A stretch of 64,000 nucleotides of DNA from Armigeres subalbatus (taxonomy: Eukaryota; Arthropoda; Insecta; Diptera; Culicidae). The notes under the pieces were generated by a model. It was not told where the DNA came from and made no database searches. It saw nothing but the letters and a program-made list of their open reading frames with translations. Shown piece after piece: positions 23,193-34,005 of this stretch (positions within the stretch are counted from its first letter, which is position 1; every line of letters starts with the position of its first letter). Both the position numbers and the translations under genes were made by a program. The stretch is taken from the NCBI RefSeq assembly GCF_024139115.2, contig NW_026943189.1, positions 310,001 through 374,000 on the forward strand, given 5' to 3'.

Positions 23193-23660
23193 GATCCTGG
23201 TCAGAATGCCTCACAAATTTTGCTTAGGATTCTTAATGAATTTTGCTCAGAATATTTCATTGGTACTGTACCGAATCCTTCAAAGCTTTTGCTCATAATT
23301 CCTCAGGGATTCTCCTTAGAATCTTAAAAAATATTTGCCCAAATACTTCCAAGCATTCTGCTCCTAGCCCTCCGAGGGTTCTGCTCAGAATTCTTCAACG
23401 TTTCTGTCCCATCAGGAATTCTTCTCGAAACTCTTTCAAGAATTCTTCTCAGAACTTTTCAATGATTTTGCTCAGAATGCCTCAAGAATTCTTTCCAGAA
23501 TGCTTCACGAATTCTTTTCAGAATCTATCGTAGATTTTGCTTAGAATCACTCGTGCTGAGATTATCTCTTGAAATGTGCTAAGAATATCGCAAGTATTGA
23601 GCTCAAAATATCTCAAAGATGCTACTCTGATTCTTTCAAGGAATCTGCTCAGAATACATC
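23193..23660 (+). repeat. Degenerate 23-bp minisatellite, block 6
   Basis: Last block of the array, again with the TTCTGCTCAGAATTCTTC type of unit. Confidence 0.65.
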
Positions 23661-24715
23661 TAAAATGATTATTGATTGTTTGCAAATGATTCAAATGGCA
23701 GGATCTTGTCATGGTCCTCGATTCCCTCCAATGTTTTATGAATAACAGATCAGGAACTCCATCGAATCGACAATAGATGCCATTCAATGGCATTGGACTA
23801 GTTCGGCGTGTACTTTGACACTAAGACTACTGACCTAAGAAAAGTGAGAATGATTTACATTCATTACTTTACTAGTTTCTATACGCGTTCGTAATCTATA
23901 TTTACTATCGGCCATGTGGCTACATAATAGGCATGAAGGTAAACTAATGAACACGTGTCACAGAGAATGTAATCGAATTTGTTCCATTTTTACCCCTTGC
24001 TCGAAAGCAATATAAATTACTTACTGAATAATTCAGCATAACAAACTGCGATAATCTCTTCAACGTTCCAATAGTAGCTTTCGTCAGTCTTGAATCGTTT
24101 CCACTTTGTCCATATTACACATATACAATTACAGAACAAAGTTTTCCTGCACATCGCACCAGTATAATAGCGCATTACAACAGTGCCATTGGTTTGCTTA
24201 GAATTGGGTACAACGGCCACAGATGAAACATGACGTAAATGCAGATGAAGGTTATTAACATAAAATAATAAAAATTCACGAAATTTCAGAAGCCCTCCAA
24301 AACACCGAACAATTATTGTTAAATCATCAATTATTCTTGGAAGAATGTAAAAGTTTCTGTTTGTAGTTGAAAATTAGCTTACTATGAAATAGAAGGCCCC
24401 ATTGAGCTTAGAGGATTTTCGTGGCTTAGAAGCACGACGTGCTGCGAAAAGCTGAAGCTTGCAAGGTTTGTATTTCGGAATTTTCATATGGAAAATTTTC
24501 GCGATCAAAACTGTCCATGACCATAAAATGAGAAAAACTCTAGGCGAAGGCAAGCAGAAAGACATATTTAATAGAGTAATTGAAACTTTTATGGAGCATT
24601 GTTTTAAACGTATATTTATCAATAGCTTTATTTACTTTTTATTTGAAATGTTTTCTAGAAATTAGAAATTTTACCTTACAGAAGGAAGATAAATGATTTC
24701 CATTGTACCTTAAAT
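23661..24715. other. Unassigned sequence
   Basis: No recognised gene, tRNA or element ends. Short frames on both strands lack motifs. Confidence 0.3.
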
Positions 24716-25458
24716 CTACAAACAACGTGCTTTCGGTAGGAGCCACAAAATAATTCCAGCGACACACCGAAACGTGACAATTAGTGGAGAAATGTGGAAA
24801 ACAATTAGTGTAGATATGTTTGTTCGTAGTGGAACAAACGTTGCTACTTGGTTATGAGCCATTCGTTGGGGACCGCAATGCGTTTTGAGATCGAATAATA
24901 CAGACCTCCAAAACCGCAATAATTGTGGTGTGCAAGGCTGTCGTGCTTCCACATTGGTTTCGGTCACGAAGAGAAATATACGCTTTAGAGCTAGATTAGT
25001 TGTGTCACACAGCAATTTGCGATCGTTTCGGTTGCAGAGTTGTGGATTAATTGTGGTTTGGATAACGTTTTCGTGTGTTTGGTAAAAGGTAAAAAATAAC
25101 ATGCTTCGGAGGATAGTTCCCATTTCCGGTCAGGATGACTCGCAAACGTACGAATATAGTTAATCATTGATAGAAATTTTATTATTGATATACTCACTGT
25201 GTGCAAATTCGATATCTGCGTCACTTCCCCCGGCGTCATGTGATGTAAGGCTAACATAATTTCCAATGATATGCTTGGCTTGTTCCCTTCGTTTTTCCTT
25301 TTATTTTCGAAAGCAGCAACGTTGCAGTTACAATTCCTCCACATGAAAGACAACAGATTGAACACTTTTTCACTGTACCTTTTTGAACCAAAGGTAGCAG
25401 AGACTACAATGGGACCAATGTTTGTAACTAGCTCTAAAAGCCATTTCACCCCACTCAA
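24716..25458 (-). CDS. Unrecognised open frames; weak candidate host exon(s)
   Basis: I do not recognise a family. A minus frame is open for about 155 codons (25458-24991) and overlaps another of 135 codons (25123-24716) in a different frame. In the first, codons ending NLHT are followed by GTGAGTAT at about 25199, a good splice-donor match, so the real exon might stop there. The segment upstream of the donor (about 85 codons) has mixed hydrophobic and charged composition without satellite structure. The first codon of the long frame is TTG after a stop, so no true start is seen. It could equally be chance or a decayed gene. Confidence 0.2.
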
Positions 25459-27344
25459 TCACATTTTCCAATGAGCGATTCGCCTTTCTTCCCATTATAT
25501 TGTGAAACCCCAAACCATCATCGAAGAAAACAAATAAAAAGCACACACACTCAAGCTATGGCTTTAGCTTTCAGCTCAAGATTCTAGCTTTCAACGGATA
25601 CTCCATTGTATTCGCGTTTCCCGTGCTCGTTCTGCAGCCTTTGGAAATTTGATTTCACTTTTCACTGAACTAATTTTCTTCTACTCCTTTTGAAGATTGC
25701 TGACGACTACTGCAGGAATCGCTCTGCTGCAGAACGACGATGACGCCGCCGTCGGCTTTGCTAGGCCACTATATTCAATAAACAACATCACAACATTTCA
25801 CACGGCCTCAGCACTTCAGCAGCATTCCACGGACTTGGGATTGGCTCGGACCAGCAACACTCACTCCCACGAGAACACACTCTTTAATACACATTAGGTG
25901 GACCACGATATGGTCCCTGCTACTGCTACTGCAACTGTAAAGAAAACAGGAAAATGGCAAATGGGAACTAATGTCGGTAAAATCTGTGGTGTTTCGTCGG
26001 GATGGCCCACTATGGGAATGCCCCATGAAATCATTTCTCTGAACTGTTCGAATATTTCGTCGTCGTCGTCGTCATCTACTATTGACCATAAAGATATCTA
26101 AAATCTTCCAAATTGGTGGCGTTTCAGAGAGCAATCTTCATTATTTTTGACCAATTGATTCCCTACTAGTGCGGTCTTGCACATATACGATCGGTTCGGC
26201 TTGTGATTGGCTTCTGAATGAGCGCAGTGTTGTGCCACTGATGAGCAGAACTGCTCCTGAATTTTATACATCGAACGAAGCTCGACCATAAAACCAAAGC
26301 ATTATATGCTTCTGGGGACCGGACTGTGTTGCTTTAGCTGTGCCTGTGTTCGGAACAGCTTGTGCACTTACAGCAACTACCTACCACCGACCGGATCGAC
26401 TTGGCCGTTTGGCCATGCCAAGTCTAACCGCAGCTGCTGCTGCTGCAACTAGGATTCCGTGTGGACAAGGATTATAGCCTGATGATGCCGGAATGGGGAT
26501 ATTCCCCGTAAGTGGTTTGCCAGTCCGGTGGTCGTTGGTTCTGCTGGATACGAAAGCTTCCGCTGTTAACATTCTGGATGGTGAAATTACACGAAGGAAA
26601 CAGGTTATTAGGGGCAGTTGCTCCTGATTGAATTCTCTAGCGCTCAAGTGCCAAGCGCGCCAAATAAATGATATGTTGTGTTGATTAATATATTAATGTA
26701 AATAATAGAAATAACTATTTGCTATCATCGCTTAATTATGATTCATAACAAAAGGTTACTGCTCTATTGACTTCATTACATGGTTAGGTACCGTATTATC
26801 AATAACAATCGAAAATTAAATGTTGGAGCGAAAATAATTTTATTACTCATTTTTATGACTGTTTTTCCGCAGTGAGCAAGGAAAGCGCATATCATAAAAA
26901 ATCCACCTGGCGGTAATAGTTCCTTTGTCGTGCATTGTAAAAAATATAAGTATTTTGGCCATAATTTCTGACTCGGCCAATTTTCGATACGAAACAATGG
27001 GACTTTAACACACAAATAAAGATATAAAAAACAATGGGAGTGGATTCCGCGTCTACCTGTTACGAGCATTCAAATATAGGAATAGAATTATCCCAAAAAG
27101 AAGAGTGACACTTTTTGCGTACACACTTACTCGACGAAATTTAAAGTCTCTTGAATTTCGCATACTGCGTTACCTCCGTAAGTCGATACCTCCCTTACTC
27201 GATATTATCTAAGTCGAAGTAATTTCCCAAAGCATTTTCACCTCGCTAATTCGATGTTGTTACAATCAGGTCATATGTACAATATATACGATGTCGGGCC
27301 ATTTGGCCGAATGCCGTCTGGCCGAAAAGTTAAAAAATTTATAT
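25459..27344. other. Unassigned sequence, possibly host intergenic DNA
   Basis: Comparatively GC-balanced at 25500-26650, with short triplet runs (TCG near 26058, CTG near 26435). From 27120 to 27270 a TCGAT-rich phrase recurs at irregular spacing (TTACTCGATATT, AATTCGATGTT). No gene recognised. Confidence 0.3.
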
Positions 27345-27605
27345 TGTGAGCAGGGATTGAATTCAAAAGAGAATAAAAAAAAGTCTCTCACTGATCATCT
27401 CTTTATACATATAGGTTATGTAGCATACCGCGAGAGATTTTTTTTCGCAAGCTGTCATGATAAAGAAAAAAAGCTCCAAACTAGTTCTACAAAGCTATGC
27501 GGTCCCCAACACAAACTGAGCAAGATCAAAACGAGAATAATAACTTCTCGGTGGGGACTTCCTATCCGATTCTGTTTTTTCGCACTTGTATACAAGTTTG
27601 ATAAA
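27345..27605 (+). repeat. Dispersed repeat C, copy 1
   Basis: Complementary to 35540-35830: both contain CTCTCACTGATCATC or its variant, GTAGCATACCGCGAGAGATT, GCGGTCCCCAACACA and ACTTCTCGGTGGGG in the same order. About 260-290 bp. Type unknown; ends are not sharp. Confidence 0.65.
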
Positions 27606-27609
27606 TTGA

Positions 27610-27681
27610 ACGGGCTTGGTGGTCATATGTCTACCGCTTCTGCCTCATACGCAGGAGGTCGTGGGTTCAATCCCAGGCCCG
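27610..27681 (+). other. tRNA-Met(CAT)-like sequence, head of a SINE
   Basis: The cloverleaf is almost complete, with T33, A37 and a consensus B-box (GGTTCAATCCC). It is repeated at 29021-29092 (minus) with the same body attached, so it is treated as a SINE promoter, not a working tRNA gene. Confidence 0.65.
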
Positions 27682-28190
27682 TTCCATTCATCCTACTTTG
27701 TATCTTTTCATATGTTTCTCATGTTCTAACAAGCGCTAGAACTGGAAATGGGCTATCCCTATACTTATAACTTGATTAGTTCTAGCAGGTAACTGTTACA
27801 ATTCGAAATGAGCAAAAAAGCTCGTTTCGGCATCCAACTAGAATATACACCACCCTTCCATTACTATCACATTGGCAACCCGTAAGCCTAGACGAATCTC
27901 TGCCATAAACCTTAACCCCCCCGATTCCAATAAAATTCCGCAGGAACTCGTGGGGAGTGCAGATATGTTCTCGGCTTGCAGTGGACGAGTGGCTGCATCA
28001 TCAATTCCTTCCCATTCACGATGACCGTGAGGACGTGGCCAGCGCCGTTATCGACCATCCAAAATACTAGAGCTCTAGGACTGTGCACATTGAGGATGGA
28101 GAGCAAATCCAATGCTCTCCATTCATTGGTTCCCTGTGCTATTGCGATTGTTCTGGTCGATCACGGAGTAGCAACTACGAAATGCACGGT
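27610..28190 (+). mobile_element. SINE-like element with tRNA-Met-type head, copy 1
   Basis: The head (27610-27681) folds as a tRNA: acceptor CGGGCTT/AGGCCCG, anticodon stem TCTGC/GCAGG with loop CTCATAC (anticodon CAT), and T-arm TGGG TTCAATC CCA. A body of about 500 bp follows, ending in a GCTCAT-type tail near 28195. The other copy (28471-29092) faces it. No ORF of note. Confidence 0.7.
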
Positions 28191-28470
28191 CATCATACTC
28201 ATGCTCACGCTCATGTCTGTTTACAAGTTTGATAATGATTGTGAGTAACGAGTAGTAGGAATCACATGAAATGTGCAGCGAAAAGTGAGGAATGAGATAT
28301 TTCGCACATCTCATAATAGGAAATAGGAAGTGAAAAGTGATAAGTGAAAAGTGAGAAGTAAGAATTGAGAAGTGAAAAGTTAGAAGTGAGAAGTGAGAAG
28401 TGAAAAGTGATAAGTAAAAGTGAAAAATGAGAAGTGAAAAATAAGAAGTGAGAAGTAAGAAGTGAGAGCT
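28191..28470. repeat. GAAGTGA minisatellite, left flank
   Basis: After about 130 bp of spacer, 28322-28470 is made of GTGAGAAGTGAAAA-type units. The same repeat resumes at 31491, to the right of the satellite. Confidence 0.75.
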
Positions 28471-29092
28471 TGAGCTTGAGCTTGAGCTTGATTGACTGCT
28501 CGTAGTTGCTACTCCATTATGACCAGATCAGCTGTTCTTGCACAGGGAACCAACAGATGTTTGCTTGGGACTAGCACACATCTTCAATGTACAAGTACTG
28601 GTGATCTCATTTGTTAGGTCATACTGGCGCCTGCCACGTCAGAATGCAAGTCAATGTAGGGAAGGGGAGGAAATGATGATGCAATCACTCGCCCACTGCA
28701 AGCCGAATATACCTCTGCACTTGCCACGAGTTCATGCGGAATTTGTTGGAATTTTTGGGTTAGGTTGGAGAGGCAGAGGTCCGTCTTGGTTAACGAGCTG
28801 CCAATGTGATAGATAGGAGAAGGTAACTGATGGAATTTCTAATTGGATGTAGGAAACGAGCTCTATAGTTCATTTCCAATTCTAGCAGATTACTGTTAGA
28901 ATACTCAAGTTTTGAAGGTATAGGAATAAAAATGGAAACGGTATGAAAGTCCATTTCCAGTTCTAGCGATTGCTAGAACATGGGAAATAAAGAGAAAGAT
29001 ACAAAGTAGGAGAATGGAACGGACCTGGGATTGAACCCACGACCTCCTGCGTATGAGGCAGAAGCAGTAGCCATATGACTACCAAGCCCGCT
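28471..29092 (-). mobile_element. SINE-like element with tRNA-Met-type head, copy 2
   Basis: Co-linear in reverse with 27610-28190: head at 29092-29021, body with AACTCGTGG..AGTGCAGA and GGTTCCCTGTGC..GGAGTAGCAACTACG blocks, tail of repeated AAGCTC (28471-28492). The body has diverged substantially from copy 1. Its head abuts the 99-bp satellite. Confidence 0.7.
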
Positions 29093-31490
29093 TCGAAACA
29101 AGAGAGATCACGCACTGAACTGATTAATTTTATTACCGGCCGCGCAATGCAGATCACAATAATTCGTCCGGCCGCGCAATCGTTCTGCTGTCCGAAACAA
29201 GAGAGATCACGCACTGAACTGATTAATTTTATTACCGGCCGCGCAATGCAGATCACAATAATTCGGCCGACCGCGCGATCGTTCTGCTGTCCGAAACAAG
29301 AGAGAACAGAACTGATAAATTTTATTACCGGCCGCGCAATGCAGAACACAATATTTCGTCCGACCACGCGATCGTTCTGCTGTCCGAAACAAGAGAGATC
29401 ACGCACTGAACTGATTAATTTTATTCCCTTCCGCGCAATGCAGAACACAATAATTCGTCCGACCGCGCAATCGTTCTGCTGTCCGAAACAAGAGAGATCA
29501 CGCACTGAACTGATTAATTTTATTCCCGGCCGCGCAATGCAGAACACAATAATTCGTCCGACCGCGCAATCGTTCTGCTGTCCGAAACAAGAGAGATCAC
29601 GCACTGAACTGATTAATTTTATTCCCGACCGCGCAATGCAGAACACAATAATTCGTCCGACCGCGCAATCGTTCTGCTGTCCGAAACAAGAGAGATCACG
29701 CACTGAACTGATTAATTTTATTACCGGCCGCGCAATGCAGAACACAATAATTCGACCGACCGCGCAATTGTTCTGCTGTCCGAAACAAGAGAGATCACGC
29801 ACTGAACTGATTAATTTTATTCCCGGCCGCGCAATGCAGAACACAATATTTCGTCCGACCGCGCAATCGTTCTGCTGTCCGAAACAAGAGAGATCACGCA
29901 CTGAACTGATTAATTTTATTCCCGGCCGCGCAATGCAGAACACAATAATTCGTCCGACCGCGCAATCGTTCTGCTGTCCGAAACAAGAGAGATCACGCAC
30001 TGAACTGATTAATTTTATTACCGGCCGCGCAATGCAGATCACAATAATTCGGCCGACCGCGCGATCGTTCTGCTGTCCGAAACAAGAGAGATCACGCACT
30101 GAACTGATTAATTTTATTCCCGGCCGCGCAATGCAGAACACAATATTTCGTCCGACCGCGCAATCGTTCTGCTGTCCGAAACAAGAGAGATCACGCACTG
30201 AACTGATTAATTTTATTCCCGGCCGCACAATGCAGATCACAATAATTCGGCCGACCGCGCAATCGTTCTGCTGTCCGAAACAAGAGAGATCACGCACTGA
30301 ACTGATTAATTTTATTCCCGGCCGCGCAATGCAGAACACAATAATTCGTCCGACCGCGCAATCGTTCTGCTGTCCGAAACAAGAGAGATCACGCACTGAA
30401 CTGATTAATTTTATTCCCTTCCGCGCAATGCAGAACACAATAATTCGTCCGACCGCGCAATCGTTCTGCTGTCCGAAACAAGAGAGATCACGCACTGAAC
30501 TGATTAATTTTATTACCGGCCGCGCAATGCAGAACACAATATTTCGTCCGACCACGCGATCGTTCTGCTGTCCGAAACAAGAGAGATCACGCACTGAACT
30601 GATTAATTTTATTCCCGGCCGCGCAATGCAGAACACAATAATTCGTCCGACCGCGCAATCGTTCTGCTGTCCGAAACAAGAGAGATCACGCACTGAACTG
30701 ATTAATTTTATTCCCTTCCGCGCAATGCAGAACACAATAATTCGTCCGACCGCGCAATCGTTCTGCTGTCCGAAACAAGAGAGATCACGCACTGAACTGA
30801 TTAATTTTAATCCCGGCCGCACAATGCAGAACACAATAATTCGTCCGACCGCGCGATCGTTCTGCTGTCCGAAACAAGAGAGATCACGCACTGAACTGAT
30901 TAATTTTATTACCGGCCGCGCAATGCAGAACACAATATTTCGTCCGACCACGCGATCGTTCTGCTGTCCGAAACAAGAGAGATCACGCACTGAACTGATT
31001 AATTTTATTCCCGGCCGCGCAATGCAGAACACAATATTTCGTCCGACCGCGCAATCGTTCTGCTGTCCGAAACAAGAGAGATCACGCACTGAACTGATTA
31101 ATTTTATTCCCGGCCGCACAATGCAGATCACAATAATTCGGCCGACCGCGCGATCGTTCTGCTGTCCGAAACAAGAGAGATCACGCACTGAACTGATTAA
31201 TTTTATTCCCGGCCGCGCAATGCAGAACACAATATTTCGTCCGACCGCGCAATCGTTCTGCTGTCCGAAACAAGAGAGATCACGCACTGAACTGATTAAT
31301 TTTATTCCCTTCCGCGCAATGCAGAACACAATAATTCGTCCGACCGCGCAATCGTTCTGCTGTCCGAAACAAGAGAGATCACGCACTGAACTGATTAATT
31401 TTATTCCCGGCCGCACAATGCAGAACACAATAATTCGTCCGACCGCGCAATCGTTCTGCTGTCCGAAACAAGAGAGATCACGCACTGAAC
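29093..31490. repeat. 99-bp satellite, about 24 tandem units
   Basis: The unit starts CCGAAACAAGAGAGATCACG and ends ATCGTTCTGCTGT, 99 bp. Unit 3 has a 6-bp deletion; otherwise length is constant. CCGCGCAAT occurs twice per unit and GCAGAAC..GTTCTGC can pair within a unit. Because 99 is divisible by three, both strands hold open frames of over 800 codons (29075-31507 plus; 31485-28963 minus) of 33-residue repeats such as PKQERSRTELINFI and RDLSCFGQQND. The frames start or end in SINE sequence; I treat them as spurious. Variant units recur at non-adjacent places, pointing to unequal exchange. Confidence 0.95.
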
Positions 31491-32075
31491 TGAGAAGTGA
31501 GAAGTAAGAAGTGAGAAGCGAAAAATAAGAAGTGAAATAAAAAGTGAATTGAGAAGTGAGAAGTAAACAGTGAGAAGGGAAAAGGAATAAGAAGTGAGTA
31601 GTGACAATATCGAAGTGAAAATTGTGAAGTGAGATTTGAGAAAATAAAAGTTAGAAAAGAAAAACAAAAACTGAAAAGGGAGAAGAAAAAAGTGTGGAGT
31701 GAGAAGTAAGAATTGAGAAATGAAAAATGAGAGGTCTAAAGTTAAATGTGAAAAGTTAGAGAGTGAGAGGTGAAAGGTGAAAATTGTGAATAGAAAAGTG
31801 AGAAGTGAAAAGTGAGTAGCGAGAAAAGTACAAAGTGAGTAGTGAGAAGTGAAAAGTGAGAACTGAGAAGTGAGAGGATCAAGTAGTGAGAAGCGAAAAG
31901 TGAGGGGAAAATTGGATTATTTCTAGCTTAATCTTTATTCCTCCTCATAATTCCTTCTCCTTTGTTCCTATCTTCTTTGAGAAAATAGAAGTGAAAAATT
32001 TGTGAAATAAGAGCTGCAAAGTGAGAAGTGAAAAGTGAGAAGTAAAAGGTAAACATCTCACTCCTCACTTCACTT
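31491..32075 (+). repeat. GAAGTGA minisatellite, right flank
   Basis: Units such as GTGAGAAGTGAAAA with many variants. A non-repeat interval lies at about 31905-31985. Confidence 0.8.
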
Positions 32076-32109
32076 CACCTCTGGCGACTGACACTAAAGG
32101 ACCCCGTAA

Positions 32110-32294
32110 TTATCTGCTTTTGTAAAAAAATATTCAAACGTCGATTTGACGAATCTGAGAGCACACCAACGCAAACCAACACCATCAACAGGTAATAGAA
32201 GCCTCCACCTATGTATTGACGGTTTTAATTTGCGTGGGCGTGCACTCTGATTTGTCAAATCGACGTTTGAATCTTTGTTTACAAAAGCAGATAA
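32110..32294. mobile_element. Palindromic MITE, 185 bp
   Basis: Arms of about 65 bp (TTATCTGCTTTTGTAAA... and ...TTTACAAAAGCAGATAA), about 90% complementary by eye. One arm with matching outer flank also occurs at 60028-60072, so the palindrome may be part of a longer family. Confidence 0.75.
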
Positions 32295-32694
32295 GTCGTT
32301 TTTTTTAAATTGGTATTGAATTCAAAAAGAAACTCTCTTGCAATCTAAAAAGCGCGTGGAGCCTACGGAAACATCCTTCGACTGCAGTAAAATTTCAATA
32401 ATGTTGCAATATACTACAGCAGAAAAAAATAAAATAAAAATATAAACCTGGATTAAAACTGGACAAATATAAAACTGGAAACTGTCAAAACGTTGAACGA
32501 TGCTAAATTAAACATATAAAAACACACTTATCTGCAAACCTAATTAAAACAAACAAATAAATTTTGAAAGACGCATTGAAGTTACATGTTAAAAAATATG
32601 CAACTTGATGATTTTGTTTCACGTTTGCCACATAAAGTGCAGTATTATTTGGTTGTTTGTTTCCAAATTTAAACTATTTATCCAAGAAGAGGTA
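32295..32694. other. Unassigned AT-rich sequence
   Basis: No gene recognised. Confidence 0.3.
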
Positions 32695-32950
32695 TTAATC
32701 GTTGGAACTAATCTTCACCCAAACATACAGGCTATTCGGCTTAAGTTTAAGAATGAATGAAATCACTAACTGCAACCAAGCTATCATGGCGATGCCACCA
32801 AAACAGGCCATTTCTGCAATCAACCCATTCTGTCCAGAAAATGCTGATCCTGAGAAGATCCAATTGTCTTTCTCCAATGCGCTTTTCCAATAACTAACTG
32901 CAACCACATTCGGTGACTTTTCGGTAAGATTATTTGGAATAAATTTTCAG
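32695..32950 (-). repeat. Dispersed repeat B, copy 3 (partial)
   Basis: Shares GAAATCACTAACTGCAACCA, AGAAAATGCTGATCCTGAGA and CGCTTTTCCAATAACTAACT with the copies near 19.4 and 20.4 kb. The minus frame 32907-32695 includes IFSGSAFSGQNGLIAEMA, the counterpart of the phrase in copy 2. Confidence 0.6.
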
Positions 32951-33599
32951 CCTTGCATCACGCAGGATCGCAACAGAGTTCCTCTTGAGGTTTTCACAGA
33001 GCGCAAAGGTCAAGCTGCTTCGAAAGCTTGCATGAAGGGCAACGTTGTAGTATCAATGGCATCATCCAAGTCGGTAGGAGTTTCAATGAATGAAATCTAT
33101 GAGTATCCATGAAAATTTTTTGAGAGCAATTATGTATGATGTTCCCGTTATTTCAACGAGGATTTCTAAAGCGCAAGGCCTGCGAAGTAATAATCAAGAT
33201 TTCTCATCGGACACATGCCTGCAAATCGTTATTGAGTGTTTGATCCGAAAACCCAGTGCCGCGTCGTCAACCCTGAACTCTTCATACGTAGTGGAACTCT
33301 GCATATTACCATTTGTGGTGATCAATAATTTCCTCTTCATATTCCCACTTCATAAGATACAAAAAATCCTCCTCATTTCAAATATTTCGATGTTGATTTT
33401 GTGGTTGATTCGCAGACTCTTCGATCTCGTATCCAATTTGTAATCAGAGGGAAATTTCCTCGTCAGTCGTCCGTTCAGATACTAGGCGTCGCCGATATAA
33501 TGGCATTTAACAGTGAGATGATCAAGCATTCTTACATCAGGCTAACCCTTTTAAAACAGATGGGTCATATATGCCCAGCGTTTTAGATTGGCTGTGTAA
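32951..33599. other. Unassigned sequence
   Basis: A plus frame at 33090-33443 (117 codons) has no recognisable motif. I see nothing else that I can name. Confidence 0.3.
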
Positions 33600-34005
33600 A
33601 ATCACAGAAGATAGATAGGTACCCACTTTCTTCAGCAAAACTGTTCACCAGGATGTTGGCTTTGCAGGAAAAATATCGGGGGTCAAGTTTGGCTATACCC
33701 TGAAGACCCAGATGTCCGAAACCTTGGGAAGATTTTGCTTCTGAGAGCATGGGGATCAAACAAGGCTTTGGCAATGTCCTCATCGTTGGTATACACCCAA
33801 TCTGGTTCAATAAGCATATACGCATGATGCAAACTCAATTTTCTTGCAAACGAGGTGCTCAAGGTACTCCAAAACGTTCTGGAGTACAGCCCACGGTATC
33901 TATTGAGTCAAGATGCACAATGACAATGACGTTAACCTGTGATTTTTTCTGCGTTCATGGACTTGGATGATCAAGTAGTTCAATCGTTTCGGTTTCCAGG
34001 ACATT
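33600..34005 (-). pseudogene. Possible decayed coding remnant, family not recognised
   Basis: Read right to left, stretches with protein-like composition continue across frames: QVNVIVIVHLDSIDTVGC (about 33930-33880), VLEYLEHLVCKKIEFASC (about 33885-33830) and YMLIEPDWVYTNDEDIAKAL (about 33820-33760), each breaking off where the next starts in another frame. This looks like one coding segment with two or more frameshifts and a stop. I cannot assign it to a host gene, transposon or integrated virus. Confidence 0.3.

Noticed and set aside
27610..27681. Functional tRNA-Met gene
   Set aside because: The same head plus the same body occurs in reverse at 29021-29092, and a weaker one at 13798, so this is a SINE head. 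No terminator of T residues follows directly.
29093..31490. CRISPR-like array
   Set aside because: The whole 99-bp unit is repeated with no variable spacers, and the surrounding DNA is insect.
28963..31507. Open frames of 840 (minus) and 810 (plus) codons as a repetitive protein gene
   Set aside because: They exist because a stop-free 99-bp unit is repeated in tandem. Both strands are open, the ends lie in SINE sequence, and no signal peptide or promoter is visible.
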